Notes under the pieces: model-generated | Seen by the model: only the letters and a program-made list of their open reading frames with translations | What the model was told of the DNA's origin: nothing | Database searches by the model: none | Shown: one piece after another, positions 27,424 to 36,014 of the stretch | Layout: each line of letters opens with the position of its first letter | Numbering within the stretch: the stretch's first letter is position 1 | From: Bradyrhizobium sp. AT1 | Lineage (GTDB): Bacteria; Pseudomonadota; Alphaproteobacteria; Rhizobiales; Xanthobacteraceae | NCBI RefSeq assembly: GCF_001590795.1 | Contig: NZ_JXDL01000001.1 | Location: forward strand, 2,096,421-2,160,420 | Direction: 5' to 3' | DNA length: 64,000 bases | Program-made: the position numbers and the translations under genes

Positions 27424-28677
27424 TCACGTCTCGATGACAGCCGCGACCGAAAATTCGCGCAGCACCTGTGCAAGCACGGACGCGCCGGCGGCGACATGAT
27501 CAGGCTCGGCCCATTCGTGCTCGACATGGCTTGCGCCGTCACGACACGGAATAAAGATCATCGCGGCCGGACAAATCTTTGCGAGATGACGCGCGTCATG
27601 ACCGGCGGCCGACAGGATGGCCATCGCAGGATAGCCCTGTTCGCGCGCCGCCGCTGCGATGCTCGCCCGCAGGCGCGGATCGAAGGCGTTCGACGGCGCA
27701 TCGACGAGCGGCGTCACCGTCACCGTGCACGGTGGGGCGTGCTCGCGGCAAAGAACTGCGATACGCGCACCGGCCGCGTCGAGCACCGCATTGTCGGGAT
27801 GGCGCAGATCGATGCTGAAGCTGACGCGAGATGGCACGACTGACGGCGCGTTCGGCACGACCGTAGCCCGGCCGATGGTAAACTTGATGTCGGCATCGAC
27901 GGCGCCGATCTCGGCATGGAGCGCACTCGCCATCCGGGCGAAGGCCGCGAGTGCATCCCGCCTTTCCTGCTGCGGGAGCGTGCCGGCGTGTCCCTCGGCG
28001 CCCTCGACCATCACATGAAAGGTCTTCTTGCCCTGGATGCCGGTCACAACGCCGATCGTGCAGGCGGCCGCCTCCAGCCGCGGTCCCTGCTCGATGTGCA
28101 GCTCCAGATAGGCCCCGGCCGCGCCGCCGAGCGGCCTGTGCGGCAGATCGGGAAAAGCCCGGTGGAGGCGATCGAGCGCTTCGCCGACGCTGACGCCGTC
28201 CGCGTCGCGCGCCGCGCGGATCGCATCGATGTCGCGTTCACCGCTAAACGCCTCCGAACCCATCATGCCCGGCGCGAAGCGCGAGCCTTCCTCGTTCATC
28301 CAGGCGACGACGATGACGTCGCGCGCGGCCTTGCCGTCCTGCTCGGCCAGAGAGACGACCGCTTCGAGCGCGGCCATCACTCCGGCCGCACCGTCGAATT
28401 TCCCGCCGGTCGGCTGGCTATCGAGATGACTGCCGAGCAGAAGCGGCGGCGTAGCGCGGTCGCGGCCCGCCAGCGTCAGGAACAGGTTTCCCGCGGCATC
28501 CGTCGACGGCGTCAAGCCCGCATCGCGCGCCCAGCCGATCACGCGGTGCCAGGCGGCGATCTCTCCGTCGCTTAGCGCCTGGCGATTGACCCCGCCGGCA
28601 GGAGTCGCGCCGATCTCGGCAAGCGACATCAAGCGCGTCCAGAGCCGATCCGCGTTGATCAAGGTGCCAGATCCCAT
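27424..28677 (-). CDS. M20-family Zn-dependent amidohydrolase (N-carbamoylase/allantoate/ureidopropionase type)
   Basis: Metallopeptidase-fold amidohydrolase of 417 residues. Metal ligands are visible as GSHLDSQPTGGKFDG near residue 82, MNEEGSRF near 128, LHIEQGP near 193 and a C-terminal SHVEHEW. This HyuC-like branch removes the carbamoyl or ureido group from products of hydantoin, pyrimidine or purine ring opening, releasing ammonia and CO2. It lies between the RutD-like hydrolase and the flavin reductase, consistent with a late step in ring degradation. The exact substrate cannot be assigned. Confidence 0.88.
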   Translation of the reverse strand: MGSGTLINADRLWTRLMSLAEIGATPAGGVNRQALSDGEIAAWHRVIGWARDAGLTPSTDAAGNLFLTLAGRDRATPPLLLGSHLDSQPTGGKFDGAAGVMAALEAVVSLAEQDGKAARDVIVVAWMNEEGSRFAPGMMGSEAFSGERDIDAIRAARDADGVSVGEALDRLHRAFPDLPHRPLGGAAGAYLELHIEQGPRLEAAACTIGVVTGIQGKKTFHVMVEGAEGHAGTLPQQERRDALAAFARMASALHAEIGAVDADIKFTIGRATVVPNAPSVVPSRVSFSIDLRHPDNAVLDAAGARIAVLCREHAPPCTVTVTPLVDAPSNAFDPRLRASIAAAAREQGYPAMAILSAAGHDARHLAKICPAAMIFIPCRDGASHVEHEWAEPDHVAAGASVLAQVLREFSVAAVIET

Positions 28678-28681
28678 CGAC

Positions 28682-29563
28682 CTACTTCGTGCGCATGATC
28701 TGGCCCGGCAGCGCGCGCGGATCGCGCGGCAGCCAGCGCCCGGCCTCGACCTGGGCGATGAATTCGGCGAGCAGCGCGTTGAACGCCGCCGGTTCTTCCA
28801 GATTAAGCGTGTGGCCGGTCTTGGGAAAGACCGAGAGGCCGCAGGCCGGAATGGTCTTCTTCAGGAAGATGCCGGGCTGGAGACAGTGATCGTCCTCGTC
28901 GCCGACGACGACCAGCGTCGGCACCATCATCTTTTTGAGGTCGTCCTCCAGATCGTAGAAGGAGGGGCGACGCGCCTGGACACCGCGCATGGTGTTGGCG
29001 GCGCCGCGATCGGAATGGGTGGCGAGGCGATCGGCGAATTCCTGCCAGCCGCGCGGATCCTTGTTCTGGAACTGCACCCGGCTCGCACCAAGTGCATAGA
29101 TCTTGGAAAACTCCTTGGCGCCCTGCTTCTCGAAATTGTCGGCGACTTCGAGCGAGACGCCGCGGAAATAGTCCTCGAATTCTTTCTCGCAGCCATAGCC
29201 GGCGCCGGCCACGGTGAGCGAGAGCGCGCGCTCCGGCGTGCGCAGGCCGAAATGCACCGTGCAGAAGCCGCCCATCGACAGGCCAACGACGTGCGCCTTG
29301 TCGATCCCGAGCGCATCGAGCACGGCGACCGCATCGTCCGCCGCAATCGCCTGCGAATAGGCCTCCACACCGTCGGGCACATCCGACGGCGGATAGCCGC
29401 GCGCAGCATAGGTGATGCAGCGATGACGCCGGCTGAAATAGCGCAGCTGCGGCTCCCAGCTTGCGTGATTGCCGCCGAACTCGTGGATGAAGAGGATCGG
29501 CGTGCCCTCGCCCGCCTCTTCCATGTGGAGCTTCACGCCGTCTTTCGTCGTGATCATCGTCAT
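28682..29563 (-). CDS. Alpha/beta hydrolase (RutD/enol-lactonase-like)
   Basis: Hydrolase of about 294 residues. The oxyanion region is HEFGGNHASW, the nucleophile elbow GLSMGGF (GxSxG), the acidic residue likely in VVGDEDDH and the catalytic His in KTGHTLNLEEP. Members hydrolyse carbamates, enol lactones or C-C bonds. ATG 29,563 lies 9 bases after an AGGA; ATG 29,569 is too close to it. The stop of the aminotransferase is only a few bases upstream, so the genes are cotranscribed. Confidence 0.85.
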   Translation of the reverse strand: MTMITTKDGVKLHMEEAGEGTPILFIHEFGGNHASWEPQLRYFSRRHRCITYAARGYPPSDVPDGVEAYSQAIAADDAVAVLDALGIDKAHVVGLSMGGFCTVHFGLRTPERALSLTVAGAGYGCEKEFEDYFRGVSLEVADNFEKQGAKEFSKIYALGASRVQFQNKDPRGWQEFADRLATHSDRGAANTMRGVQARRPSFYDLEDDLKKMMVPTLVVVGDEDDHCLQPGIFLKKTIPACGLSVFPKTGHTLNLEEPAAFNALLAEFIAQVEAGRWLPRDPRALPGQIMRTK

Positions 29564-29574
29564 CGGCATCGTTC

Positions 29575-30720
29575 CTAGAATTGCGGCGGCAGGTCGTTGA
29601 GCGTGCGTGCCTGCGCGACCATCTCCGGCAGCAGCGTGCAGAGCTTTTCGACCCAGGCTTGCGGCACGGAGGTGCTGATCTTCACGAAGCGGTCGCCGAA
29701 ACGCTGGGTGTGGTAGGTGCCCTGGCGGATCATGATGCCCTGACGGCGATAGCACTCGACCAGCGCCTCCGGGCGAATGCCGGCGGCAATGGTTTCAAGC
29801 ACCAGGAAGTTGCCGTGCGAGGGCATGATCGGCAGCGCCAGACCCTCAATTCCGGCCGCCGCCTCCTGGATCATCGCCTTGTTGGAGCGGTCCGTGCTGC
29901 GGACCTTCTTCATCCATTCGGCTTTGACCGACAATCCCGCCTGCGCCGCGCGCTGGGCGATGACGCTGGCGCCGAGCACGCTGCTGGAGGTCTGCGCCAG
30001 TTCCTCGAACAGATCGGGCGCGGCGACGAGCGCACCGATCCGCAAGCCCGCGAGCCCGAGCCATTTCGAAAAACTGGTCGAGACCACCGAGCCTTGCGGG
30101 GCGACATGAAGCGCCGGAGTGTGGCCATCGGCAAAATCGCGGTAGGTGCAGTCGTGCACCAGCAATGCGCCGCAATCGCGCGCGATCTCTGCAAAGCTCT
30201 CGATCTCCTCGCGCGTGTAACGGATGCCGAGCGGATTGTTGGGATCGACGAGGTAGATGATCGCGGTGCGCTCGTCGACATTCGCCTTCAACGCCTCGGG
30301 CGTCAGGCGGTAGTTGCAGGCGGGATCGTAGATCGGAATCTCGATCACCTCGGCGCCCTGCTGGCGCGCGAACAGGCACGGCCATTTCCAGGTCGGATCC
30401 GTCGTGACCAGCGTGGTGCCGGGCTTGCAGCGGGAGCGGCAGATCATGGCCAGCGCGTTGACGCCGCCCTCGGTCACCAGCGCTTCTGTGCCGGGCGTGC
30501 CGAGATCCGCGACGATCGCCGCGCGCAGCGCCTCGAATCCGAGCGGCGGGGCATAGGCGTTGAACTCGCCCGCCTCGATCGAGCGCAACATCGCCTCGCG
30601 CACGGCGGGATGGCTCTCGATATGGTTGGTGTTCTGGCCGAGCCAGTAGAGCCCCGGCGTCGCCGAGAGCTCGTCGAAATAGCGGTTGCGGACCAGTGCC
30701 GCGGGTTCAGGCTTCGACAT
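29575..30720 (-). CDS. Class I/II PLP-dependent aminotransferase
   Basis: Fold-type I aminotransferase of 381 residues. The cofactor-binding segments are LVDPNNPLGIRYT near residue 157, HDCTYRDF near 189 and the Schiff-base Lys in STSFSKWLGLAGLRIG near 214. It moves an amino group between an amine or amino acid and a keto acid. In this operon it may process a beta-amino acid or aldehyde left after ring opening, which is inference. It starts 7 bases before the SDR stop. Confidence 0.9.
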   Translation of the reverse strand: MSKPEPAALVRNRYFDELSATPGLYWLGQNTNHIESHPAVREAMLRSIEAGEFNAYAPPLGFEALRAAIVADLGTPGTEALVTEGGVNALAMICRSRCKPGTTLVTTDPTWKWPCLFARQQGAEVIEIPIYDPACNYRLTPEALKANVDERTAIIYLVDPNNPLGIRYTREEIESFAEIARDCGALLVHDCTYRDFADGHTPALHVAPQGSVVSTSFSKWLGLAGLRIGALVAAPDLFEELAQTSSSVLGASVIAQRAAQAGLSVKAEWMKKVRSTDRSNKAMIQEAAAGIEGLALPIMPSHGNFLVLETIAAGIRPEALVECYRRQGIMIRQGTYHTQRFGDRFVKISTSVPQAWVEKLCTLLPEMVAQARTLNDLPPQF

Positions 30721-30727
30721 CGACGCC

Positions 30728-31507
30728 TCAGATCACCGAACCGCGTGCGGCGATGCCGCCGTCGATCGTCACCACGGTGCCGGTGATGTAGCCGGATCGC
30801 GGCGAGGACAGGAAGGCGACGAGATCGGCAACTTCCTCCGACGTTGCAGGACGCTTGCCCGGATATTTGTCGAACAGCTCCTCCCAGCGGCCTTCGTCGC
30901 CGAGCATGTCGATCGCCTTGCGCTTCATGATCTTGAGCATGCGGTCAGTCGCAACGGGCCCCGGATTAACCGCGACGACGCGCACGCCGTGGTCGAGGCT
31001 GCGGCCGCCGAGCGCCTTGGTGAAGGACATCAGCGCCGCATTGCCGGTCGAGCCCGCGATGTAGCTCGCATCCCAGTTCTCACCGGAATTGCCGATGATG
31101 TTGATGATGACGCCGTCCTTGCCCTTCATGCGCGGATAATAGAGACGCGACAGCGTGATGTAGCCGAACACCTTGAGATCGAAGCCGCGCCGCCAGGCGG
31201 CATCATCGAGGATCTCCAGGGAGCCGGCGGGAATATCGCCAGCATTGTTGACGAGGATGTCGATGTCGCCGACCTCGGCCGCGAGCTTCTCCATCGCAAC
31301 GGTGCTCGACAGGTCTTGCGCATGGACGGTGATCTTCACCCCAAAGCGCACCTCCAGCTCCCGCTTGGCCTGGAGCATGGCTTCGCCGTTGCGGGCGGCG
31401 AGATGCAGGTGACACCCCTCCGCCGCGAAGAGCTCGGCCACCGCAAGTCCAATTCCTTTCGACGCGCCGGTGATCAGGGCGGTCTTGTTCGTCAGCTTCA
31501 GGTCCAC
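30728..31507 (-). CDS. SDR-family oxidoreductase with a non-standard active site
   Basis: Rossmann-fold dehydrogenase of about 260 residues. Cofactor motif TGASKGIG near residue 14, NNAG near 87 and a catalytic-type Ser in IIGNSGE. The usual YxxxK is YIAGS: the Lys position is Ser. Related SDRs with this YIAGS-type motif probably exist, but activity by the standard mechanism is doubtful. GTG 31,507 with a CGGA upstream fits the family start; an earlier start would add non-family residues. It is the first structural gene after the GntR gene, with a regulatory-like box just upstream. Confidence 0.85.
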   Translation of the reverse strand: MDLKLTNKTALITGASKGIGLAVAELFAAEGCHLHLAARNGEAMLQAKRELEVRFGVKITVHAQDLSSTVAMEKLAAEVGDIDILVNNAGDIPAGSLEILDDAAWRRGFDLKVFGYITLSRLYYPRMKGKDGVIINIIGNSGENWDASYIAGSTGNAALMSFTKALGGRSLDHGVRVVAVNPGPVATDRMLKIMKRKAIDMLGDEGRWEELFDKYPGKRPATSEEVADLVAFLSSPRSGYITGTVVTIDGGIAARGSVI

Positions 31508-31528
31508 TCCGGGTCTCCAGGATGCAAC

Positions 31529-31540
31529 ATAGATATACAA
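31529..31540. promoter_or_regulatory. GntR-type operator candidate upstream of the SDR gene
   Basis: ATAGATATACAA matches ATAGGTATACAT at 32,310 in 10 of 12 positions. It is AT-rich and palindromic around TATA, as in GntR/FadR-type sites, and lies about 20 bases before the SDR start. Confidence 0.45.
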
Positions 31541-31575
31541 GTTCTAGCAATTTGCATACCAAGAGGCGGTGCGGA

Positions 31576-32289
31576 TCACTCAAACGCGGCGAGGAAGTCC
31601 AAGAGATTGTCGCCGAGCAGGTTGACGTGGTCCCGCATGGCGCTGTGCGCCCGCTCGGGATCATGCGCCAGGATCGCCTGCATGATCGCCTCGTGCTCGC
31701 GAATGGTATCGGCGATCCGGTTCGGCATCCGCGTCACCCGCCGGCGATAGGCCGCCACCTGGTTGCGCAGCTTGCGGGTCTGATCGGCCAGGAAGGCGTT
31801 GCGCGAAGCTTCATAGATCGCTTCGTGGAATTCCTGGTTGATGTCGTAGAAGACGTCGATGTCGGCGGTTTTGCCGGCCGTCACAAGCCGCTGGTGAATC
31901 TCGCCAATTTCAGCTCCCCAAGCCTGGGAGACACGGCGGGCGGCAAGCCGGGCGCAGAGGCCCTCCAGCTCCGCCATGACCTGAAACATCTCGATCAGGG
32001 CCTGCGCCTTGATGCTGCGGACCGTCGCACCCTGCCGGCCGCGCAGCTCGACCAAATTATTGGCGGCCATCAGGCGGAACGCCTCCCGCACCGGCGTGCG
32101 CGAGACGCCAAAACGCTGCGCGATCTCCTGCTCGTCGAGCCGGCTGCCCGGCTCGAGGTGTCCTGCTGCGATCGCGCCTTCGAGCTTCTGGCGCAGGCAC
32201 TCCGCGAGCGTCATGCCGGGACTTGGCGCCAGGGAATCCTGCCTGTTTTTCACGCGTGTGCCTCCGACATGTGCACCAATATCCGCCAT
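31576..32289 (-). CDS. GntR-family (FadR/VanR-like, FCD domain) transcriptional regulator
   Basis: Regulator of 237 residues. The winged-helix domain lies at about 25-90 with EIAQRFGVSRTPVREAFRLM, followed by an all-helical FCD effector domain with metal-ligand-type Asp/His residues. A TATAC-containing palindrome sits between its start and the divergent ABC operon, and a similar box precedes the SDR gene. This suggests it controls both operons and itself. Ligands of this branch are usually small organic acids. Confidence 0.9.
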   Translation of the reverse strand: MADIGAHVGGTRVKNRQDSLAPSPGMTLAECLRQKLEGAIAAGHLEPGSRLDEQEIAQRFGVSRTPVREAFRLMAANNLVELRGRQGATVRSIKAQALIEMFQVMAELEGLCARLAARRVSQAWGAEIGEIHQRLVTAGKTADIDVFYDINQEFHEAIYEASRNAFLADQTRKLRNQVAAYRRRVTRMPNRIADTIREHEAIMQAILAHDPERAHSAMRDHVNLLGDNLLDFLAAFE

Positions 32290-32309
32290 TATGTTTCTCC
32301 AAAGCCAAT

Positions 32310-32321
32310 ATAGGTATACAT
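32310..32321. promoter_or_regulatory. GntR-type operator candidate in the divergent region
   Basis: ATAGGTATACAT, centred on the palindrome GTATAC (32,314-32,319), lies 21 bases upstream of the GntR gene and faces the ABC operon. It shares 10 of 12 bases with the box before the SDR gene. Confidence 0.5.
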
Positions 32322-32516
32322 AATGGCGCCCTTATCCCAGCGAAGTGGTCTGTCTCTCCCGGAGAACACAGGTCTCTCCAGTCTTTTCGCCATCGATCTC
32401 GCAAGTCTTATGCCTGATTTGTCCAGAAATCGCACTGGCACACGAGTTGCTAAGAGATTTTGACGCGGTCCGCTTTCGTATGCGAATGGCCGCCGCCATT
32501 ATACAAGGACATCCCG

Positions 32517-33380
32517 GTGCAGGCTGCCCGCCTCCCTCATCCCGGACCGGCTACTGAGACCCCACCGGCTCAAGCCAAGCCTGAGCCGCTGCTGGAACTG
32601 CGCGCGATCGACAAGACCTTCGGCTCCGTCGCGGCGCTCTCGGGACTTCAGGCCAGCGTCGCCCCCGGCGAGTTCGTTACCGTCGTAGGCCCCAGCGGAT
32701 GCGGCAAGAGCACTCTCTTTAATATAGTCGCGGGCCTCGAAGAGCCCGATGCCGGCGGCATCCTGCGTTTCGAGGGCAACAGCTGCCATGCCGCCGATCT
32801 GCTCGGCCGCGTCTCCTTCATGCCGCAGCGCGATTTGCTGTTTCCCTGGCGCAACGTGGTGGACAACGCCATCCTCGCGCTCGAGGTCGAGGGCATGAAG
32901 CGCGACCAGGCGCGCGCCAAGGCGCTCAAGATGCTGCCCGAGTTCGGCCTCGCCGGTTTCGAGAAGCAATATCCCAATCAATTGTCCGGCGGCATGCGCC
33001 AGCGCGTCGCCTTGATGCGGACCTTCCTGTTCGAGCGCGACCTGATGCTGCTCGACGAGCCGTTCGGTGCGCTCGACGCGCTGACACGGGCGATGATGCA
33101 ACGTTGGCTGCTCGACGTCTGGCAGAAATACCGCCGCACCATCCTTTTCATCACCCATGACGTCGACGAGGCGATCTTCCTCGGCGACCGCGTGCTCGTC
33201 ATGACCGCGCGTCCCGGCTCGGTGAAGCTCGAACAAATCGTCGACCTCCCGCGCCCGCGCCGGCCGGAGATCGTCACCTCCCCCGAATTCGTGCGCCTCA
33301 AACGCACGCTGCTCGATGCGATCGAGGAGGAAAGCATGAAATCGTTCCAATCCTCCATCGCGCAAGAGAAGACGCCATGA
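32517..33380 (+). CDS. NitT/TauT-family ABC importer ATP-binding protein
   Basis: ATPase of about 287 residues of the SsuB/TauB/ThiZ type. Walker A GPSGCGKST, signature LSGGMRQR and Walker B LMLLDEPFGALD are present, and the H-loop is FITHDVDEAIFL. GTG 32,517 has AAGGA 7-8 bases upstream and is preferred to an in-frame start at 32,460 that lacks one. It starts the plus-strand operon and overlaps the aldolase gene by four bases. Confidence 0.9.
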   Translation: MQAARLPHPGPATETPPAQAKPEPLLELRAIDKTFGSVAALSGLQASVAPGEFVTVVGPSGCGKSTLFNIVAGLEEPDAGGILRFEGNSCHAADLLGRVSFMPQRDLLFPWRNVVDNAILALEVEGMKRDQARAKALKMLPEFGLAGFEKQYPNQLSGGMRQRVALMRTFLFERDLMLLDEPFGALDALTRAMMQRWLLDVWQKYRRTILFITHDVDEAIFLGDRVLVMTARPGSVKLEQIVDLPRPRRPEIVTSPEFVRLKRTLLDAIEEESMKSFQSSIAQEKTP

Positions 33381-34168
33381 ACGCGATGTCGATGAGAGAA
33401 CCCCGTGCAGCCCCGCAGGGCGTCGATCCGGCCGAGTGGGAGGCCCGGATCAAGCTCGCGGCCTGCTATCGCATGGTCGCCAGACTCGGCATGGACGATT
33501 TGATCTACAATCACATCTCCCTACGCGTGCCCGGCCATGAGGATCAGTTCCTCATCAACCCCTATGGGTTGCTGTTCGACGAGATCAGCGCGTCGAGCCT
33601 CGTCAAGATCGATACCAAAGGCAACAAGCTCGACGACACGCCGCAGGCCGTCAACGTCGCGGCCTTTGTCATCCATGCCGCGATCCACACCTCGAACCAC
33701 GACGCAGCCTGCGTGCTGCACACCCACTCCGACGCGAGCGTCGCGGTCTCAGGACAAGAGAAGGGCCTGTTGCCGCTCAGCCAGTTCGCGATGCGCTTCT
33801 ACGAGCGCCAGGCCTTCCACGACTATGAAGGCGTCGCCATCGACCTCGACGAGCAGGTCCGCCTGGTGCGCGATCTCGGTCCCCACAAGGTCATGCTGAT
33901 GCGCAACCACGGCATCCTCACCGTGGGCCGGTCGCCGGGCGAGGCCTTCATGCTGCTTTATTACTTTGAGCGCGCCGCGCGGATCCAGCTCCAGATGCAG
34001 GCGGCGGCCGCAGCCGGCGCCAAGCTGGTGATGCCGCCGCACGAGGTCTGCGAGAAAGCCGCGCGCCAGTTCTGGGAACTGCAGGGCGACATCCTCGTGC
34101 CCGGCGAACGCGAATGGCCGGCGCTGATGCGCCAGCTCGATCGCACCGATCCGTCCTATCGCAATTGA
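33377..34168 (+). CDS. Class II aldolase/adducin-family protein
   Basis: Zn-dependent aldolase-fold protein of 263 residues. The metal site appears as HTHSD (two His) near residue 114 and RNHGILTVG near 175; the N-terminal YNHISLRVPG is family-typical. Members cleave or decarboxylate phospho-sugars or related hydroxy acids. It lies between the ATPase and the binding protein of an importer, so its substrate may derive from the imported compound. No partner kinase is present. Confidence 0.85.
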   Translation: MNAMSMREPRAAPQGVDPAEWEARIKLAACYRMVARLGMDDLIYNHISLRVPGHEDQFLINPYGLLFDEISASSLVKIDTKGNKLDDTPQAVNVAAFVIHAAIHTSNHDAACVLHTHSDASVAVSGQEKGLLPLSQFAMRFYERQAFHDYEGVAIDLDEQVRLVRDLGPHKVMLMRNHGILTVGRSPGEAFMLLYYFERAARIQLQMQAAAAAGAKLVMPPHEVCEKAARQFWELQGDILVPGEREWPALMRQLDRTDPSYRN

Positions 34169-34191
34169 TTGTCACCGCCTGGAGTTTGACC

Positions 34192-35208
34192 ATGTTGAGC
34201 CGACGCCACGCCCTCTCCGCCCTCTCCGCCATCGCACTGGCGACCGGCTCGCTTGTCACGGCTGCGCCCGCCGCTGAATTGCAGAAGGCGAGCCTGCGCC
34301 TGAAATGGCTGCCGCAGGCACAGTTCGCCGGCTTCTACGTCGCGGCAGCCAAGGGCTACTACAAGGCCGAGGGTATCGACCTCACCATCAATCCCGGCGG
34401 ACCCAATCTGCTCACCGAAAACCTGGTTGCGACCGGCGCCGACACGTTCGGTCTGTCGGGTGGCACCGATAGCGTGTTCGCGGCCCGCGACAAGGGCCTG
34501 CCGATCGTCTGCATCGGCGTGTCCCATCAGATCACGCCGTTCATCTTCGTCACCCGCAAGGACGGGCCGGTGAAGACGATCCAGGACTTCAAGGGCAAGA
34601 CCGTCACCACCTGGTTCACCGGCGCCAATCACGTGCTGAACGGCATGCTGGCCAAGGAAGGCATCAAGCCGGACGAATTGAAGATCCAGCCGCAGCAGGT
34701 CTCAGTGACGCCCTTCGTCGACGGCAATGTCGATGTGGTCACGGCGACCTATTACAACGAGTTCTACACCATCCAGTCGCGCATGCCGAAGGACAGCCTG
34801 AAGACCTTCGTCGCCGAGGATTACGGCATCACCTTCCCGCGCGACACGCTGATCGTGGCAGAGGCGACCGCCAAGGAGAAGCCCGAGCTCGTCAAGGCAT
34901 TCCTGCGCGCCTCGCTGAAGGGCTGGAAAGATGCCTTCGCTGACCCCAAGGGCGCCGTCGACACCGTGATGGCCGCGGCCCCGACACTCGACCGCGCGCA
35001 GCAGGAGTTCATGCTGACCGAGGTAAAGCGGCTAATGACCGCCGGCGCGGCGGCGAAGAACGGCATGTTCTGGATCGACACCGATGCGGTCAGGACCGCC
35101 CACGACTTCTTCCTGAAATATGGTGTGATCTCCAAGCCGGTCGATCTCGCTGCCGCCTATGACGCCAGCTTCATCCAGAGCGTCCCGGCGGCGGACCGGC
35201 TGCCGTGA
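34192..35208 (+). CDS. NMT1/THI5-like (ThiY/SsuA-type) substrate-binding protein
   Basis: Periplasmic binding protein of 338 residues with a signal peptide of about 27 residues (RR near the start, ending in AAPAAE). The mature part begins LRLKWLPQAQFAGFYVAAAKG, the signature of pyrimidine- or riboflavin-precursor-type binding proteins in the NMT1/THI5 group. The second lobe is QDFKGKTVTTWFTG. ATG 34,192 follows a GGAG. Its stop overlaps the first permease. Ligand unknown, but an aromatic N-heterocycle fits both the family and the neighbouring oxygenase. Confidence 0.87.
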   Translation: MLSRRHALSALSAIALATGSLVTAAPAAELQKASLRLKWLPQAQFAGFYVAAAKGYYKAEGIDLTINPGGPNLLTENLVATGADTFGLSGGTDSVFAARDKGLPIVCIGVSHQITPFIFVTRKDGPVKTIQDFKGKTVTTWFTGANHVLNGMLAKEGIKPDELKIQPQQVSVTPFVDGNVDVVTATYYNEFYTIQSRMPKDSLKTFVAEDYGITFPRDTLIVAEATAKEKPELVKAFLRASLKGWKDAFADPKGAVDTVMAAAPTLDRAQQEFMLTEVKRLMTAGAAAKNGMFWIDTDAVRTAHDFFLKYGVISKPVDLAAAYDASFIQSVPAADRLP

Positions 35209-36014
35209 GCAGCCCTGCCGCGACATCGCTCGTTGAAGACCGTACGGCCACGCGGTCGATTCCGGTTCCGCTGCGCAAGCTGGCCCGGCTGCTGCTCGGC
35301 CTCGCCGTCGCGGCGGTGATCTGGGAAGGCGCGGTGCTGCTGTTCGCCATCCGGCCCTATTATCTGCCGCGGCTCAGTACGATCCTGATGGCGATGGCGG
35401 CGACGCCTCGGGCCTATATCGATGGCTTCCTGCGCACGCTTGCCGAGACGCTGATCGGCTTTGCCGCGGGCGGCGCCTTCGGCGTGCTCATGGGCATCGT
35501 GTTCTTCCGCGTCCGGGCGCTGCGCGAGATGATCTTCCCGATCTTTGTGGTGTCGCAGACCATTCCGGTCATCGCCTTCGGCGCGCTGGTCGTGCTGTGG
35601 TTCGGCAACACCCTGCTCGCCAAGGCAATCATCGCGTTCTACCTGACCTTCTTTCCGGTGACCGTGAACACGCTGCTGGGACTGGAGACCGTCGATCCCA
35701 AGCAGGTCGCCCTGATGCGTAGCTTTGGCGCCTCCAATCGCCAGCTCCTGCTGCGCCTGCAGCTTCCAACGGCGCTGCCGCAGATCTTCGTGGCGTTGCG
35801 GCTCGCGGCATCGCTGAGCCTCGTCGGCGCCATTGTCGGCGAATGGTTCGGCGACACCACCGGCCTCGGCGTGCTGCTGCTGCAGGCCATGTTCACCGAG
35901 AACGTCGTCGCGATCTGGGGCGCCCTGCTCGCCGCAGCCCTGCTCGGCACCGGCTTCTATGCGGTCGTCGCTGCGGTCGAGCGGCGGCTCGTGTTCTGGA
36001 GTGCCGAGCAATGA
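35205..36014 (+). CDS. NitT/TauT-type ABC importer permease, first copy
   Basis: Membrane protein of 269 residues with about six helices and the coupling-loop segment RSFGASNRQLLLRLQLPTAL near residue 170. GTG 35,205 overlaps the binding-protein stop (GTGA). It forms the channel with the next gene; two distinct permeases replace the usual homodimer of this transporter class. Confidence 0.9.
   Translation: MSSPAATSLVEDRTATRSIPVPLRKLARLLLGLAVAAVIWEGAVLLFAIRPYYLPRLSTILMAMAATPRAYIDGFLRTLAETLIGFAAGGAFGVLMGIVFFRVRALREMIFPIFVVSQTIPVIAFGALVVLWFGNTLLAKAIIAFYLTFFPVTVNTLLGLETVDPKQVALMRSFGASNRQLLLRLQLPTALPQIFVALRLAASLSLVGAIVGEWFGDTTGLGVLLLQAMFTENVVAIWGALLAAALLGTGFYAVVAAVERRLVFWSAEQ

Noticed and set aside
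32460-32516. Longer N terminus for the NitT/TauT ATPase
   Set aside because: The extra residues have no ribosome binding site, whereas GTG 32,517 has AAGGA at good spacing.
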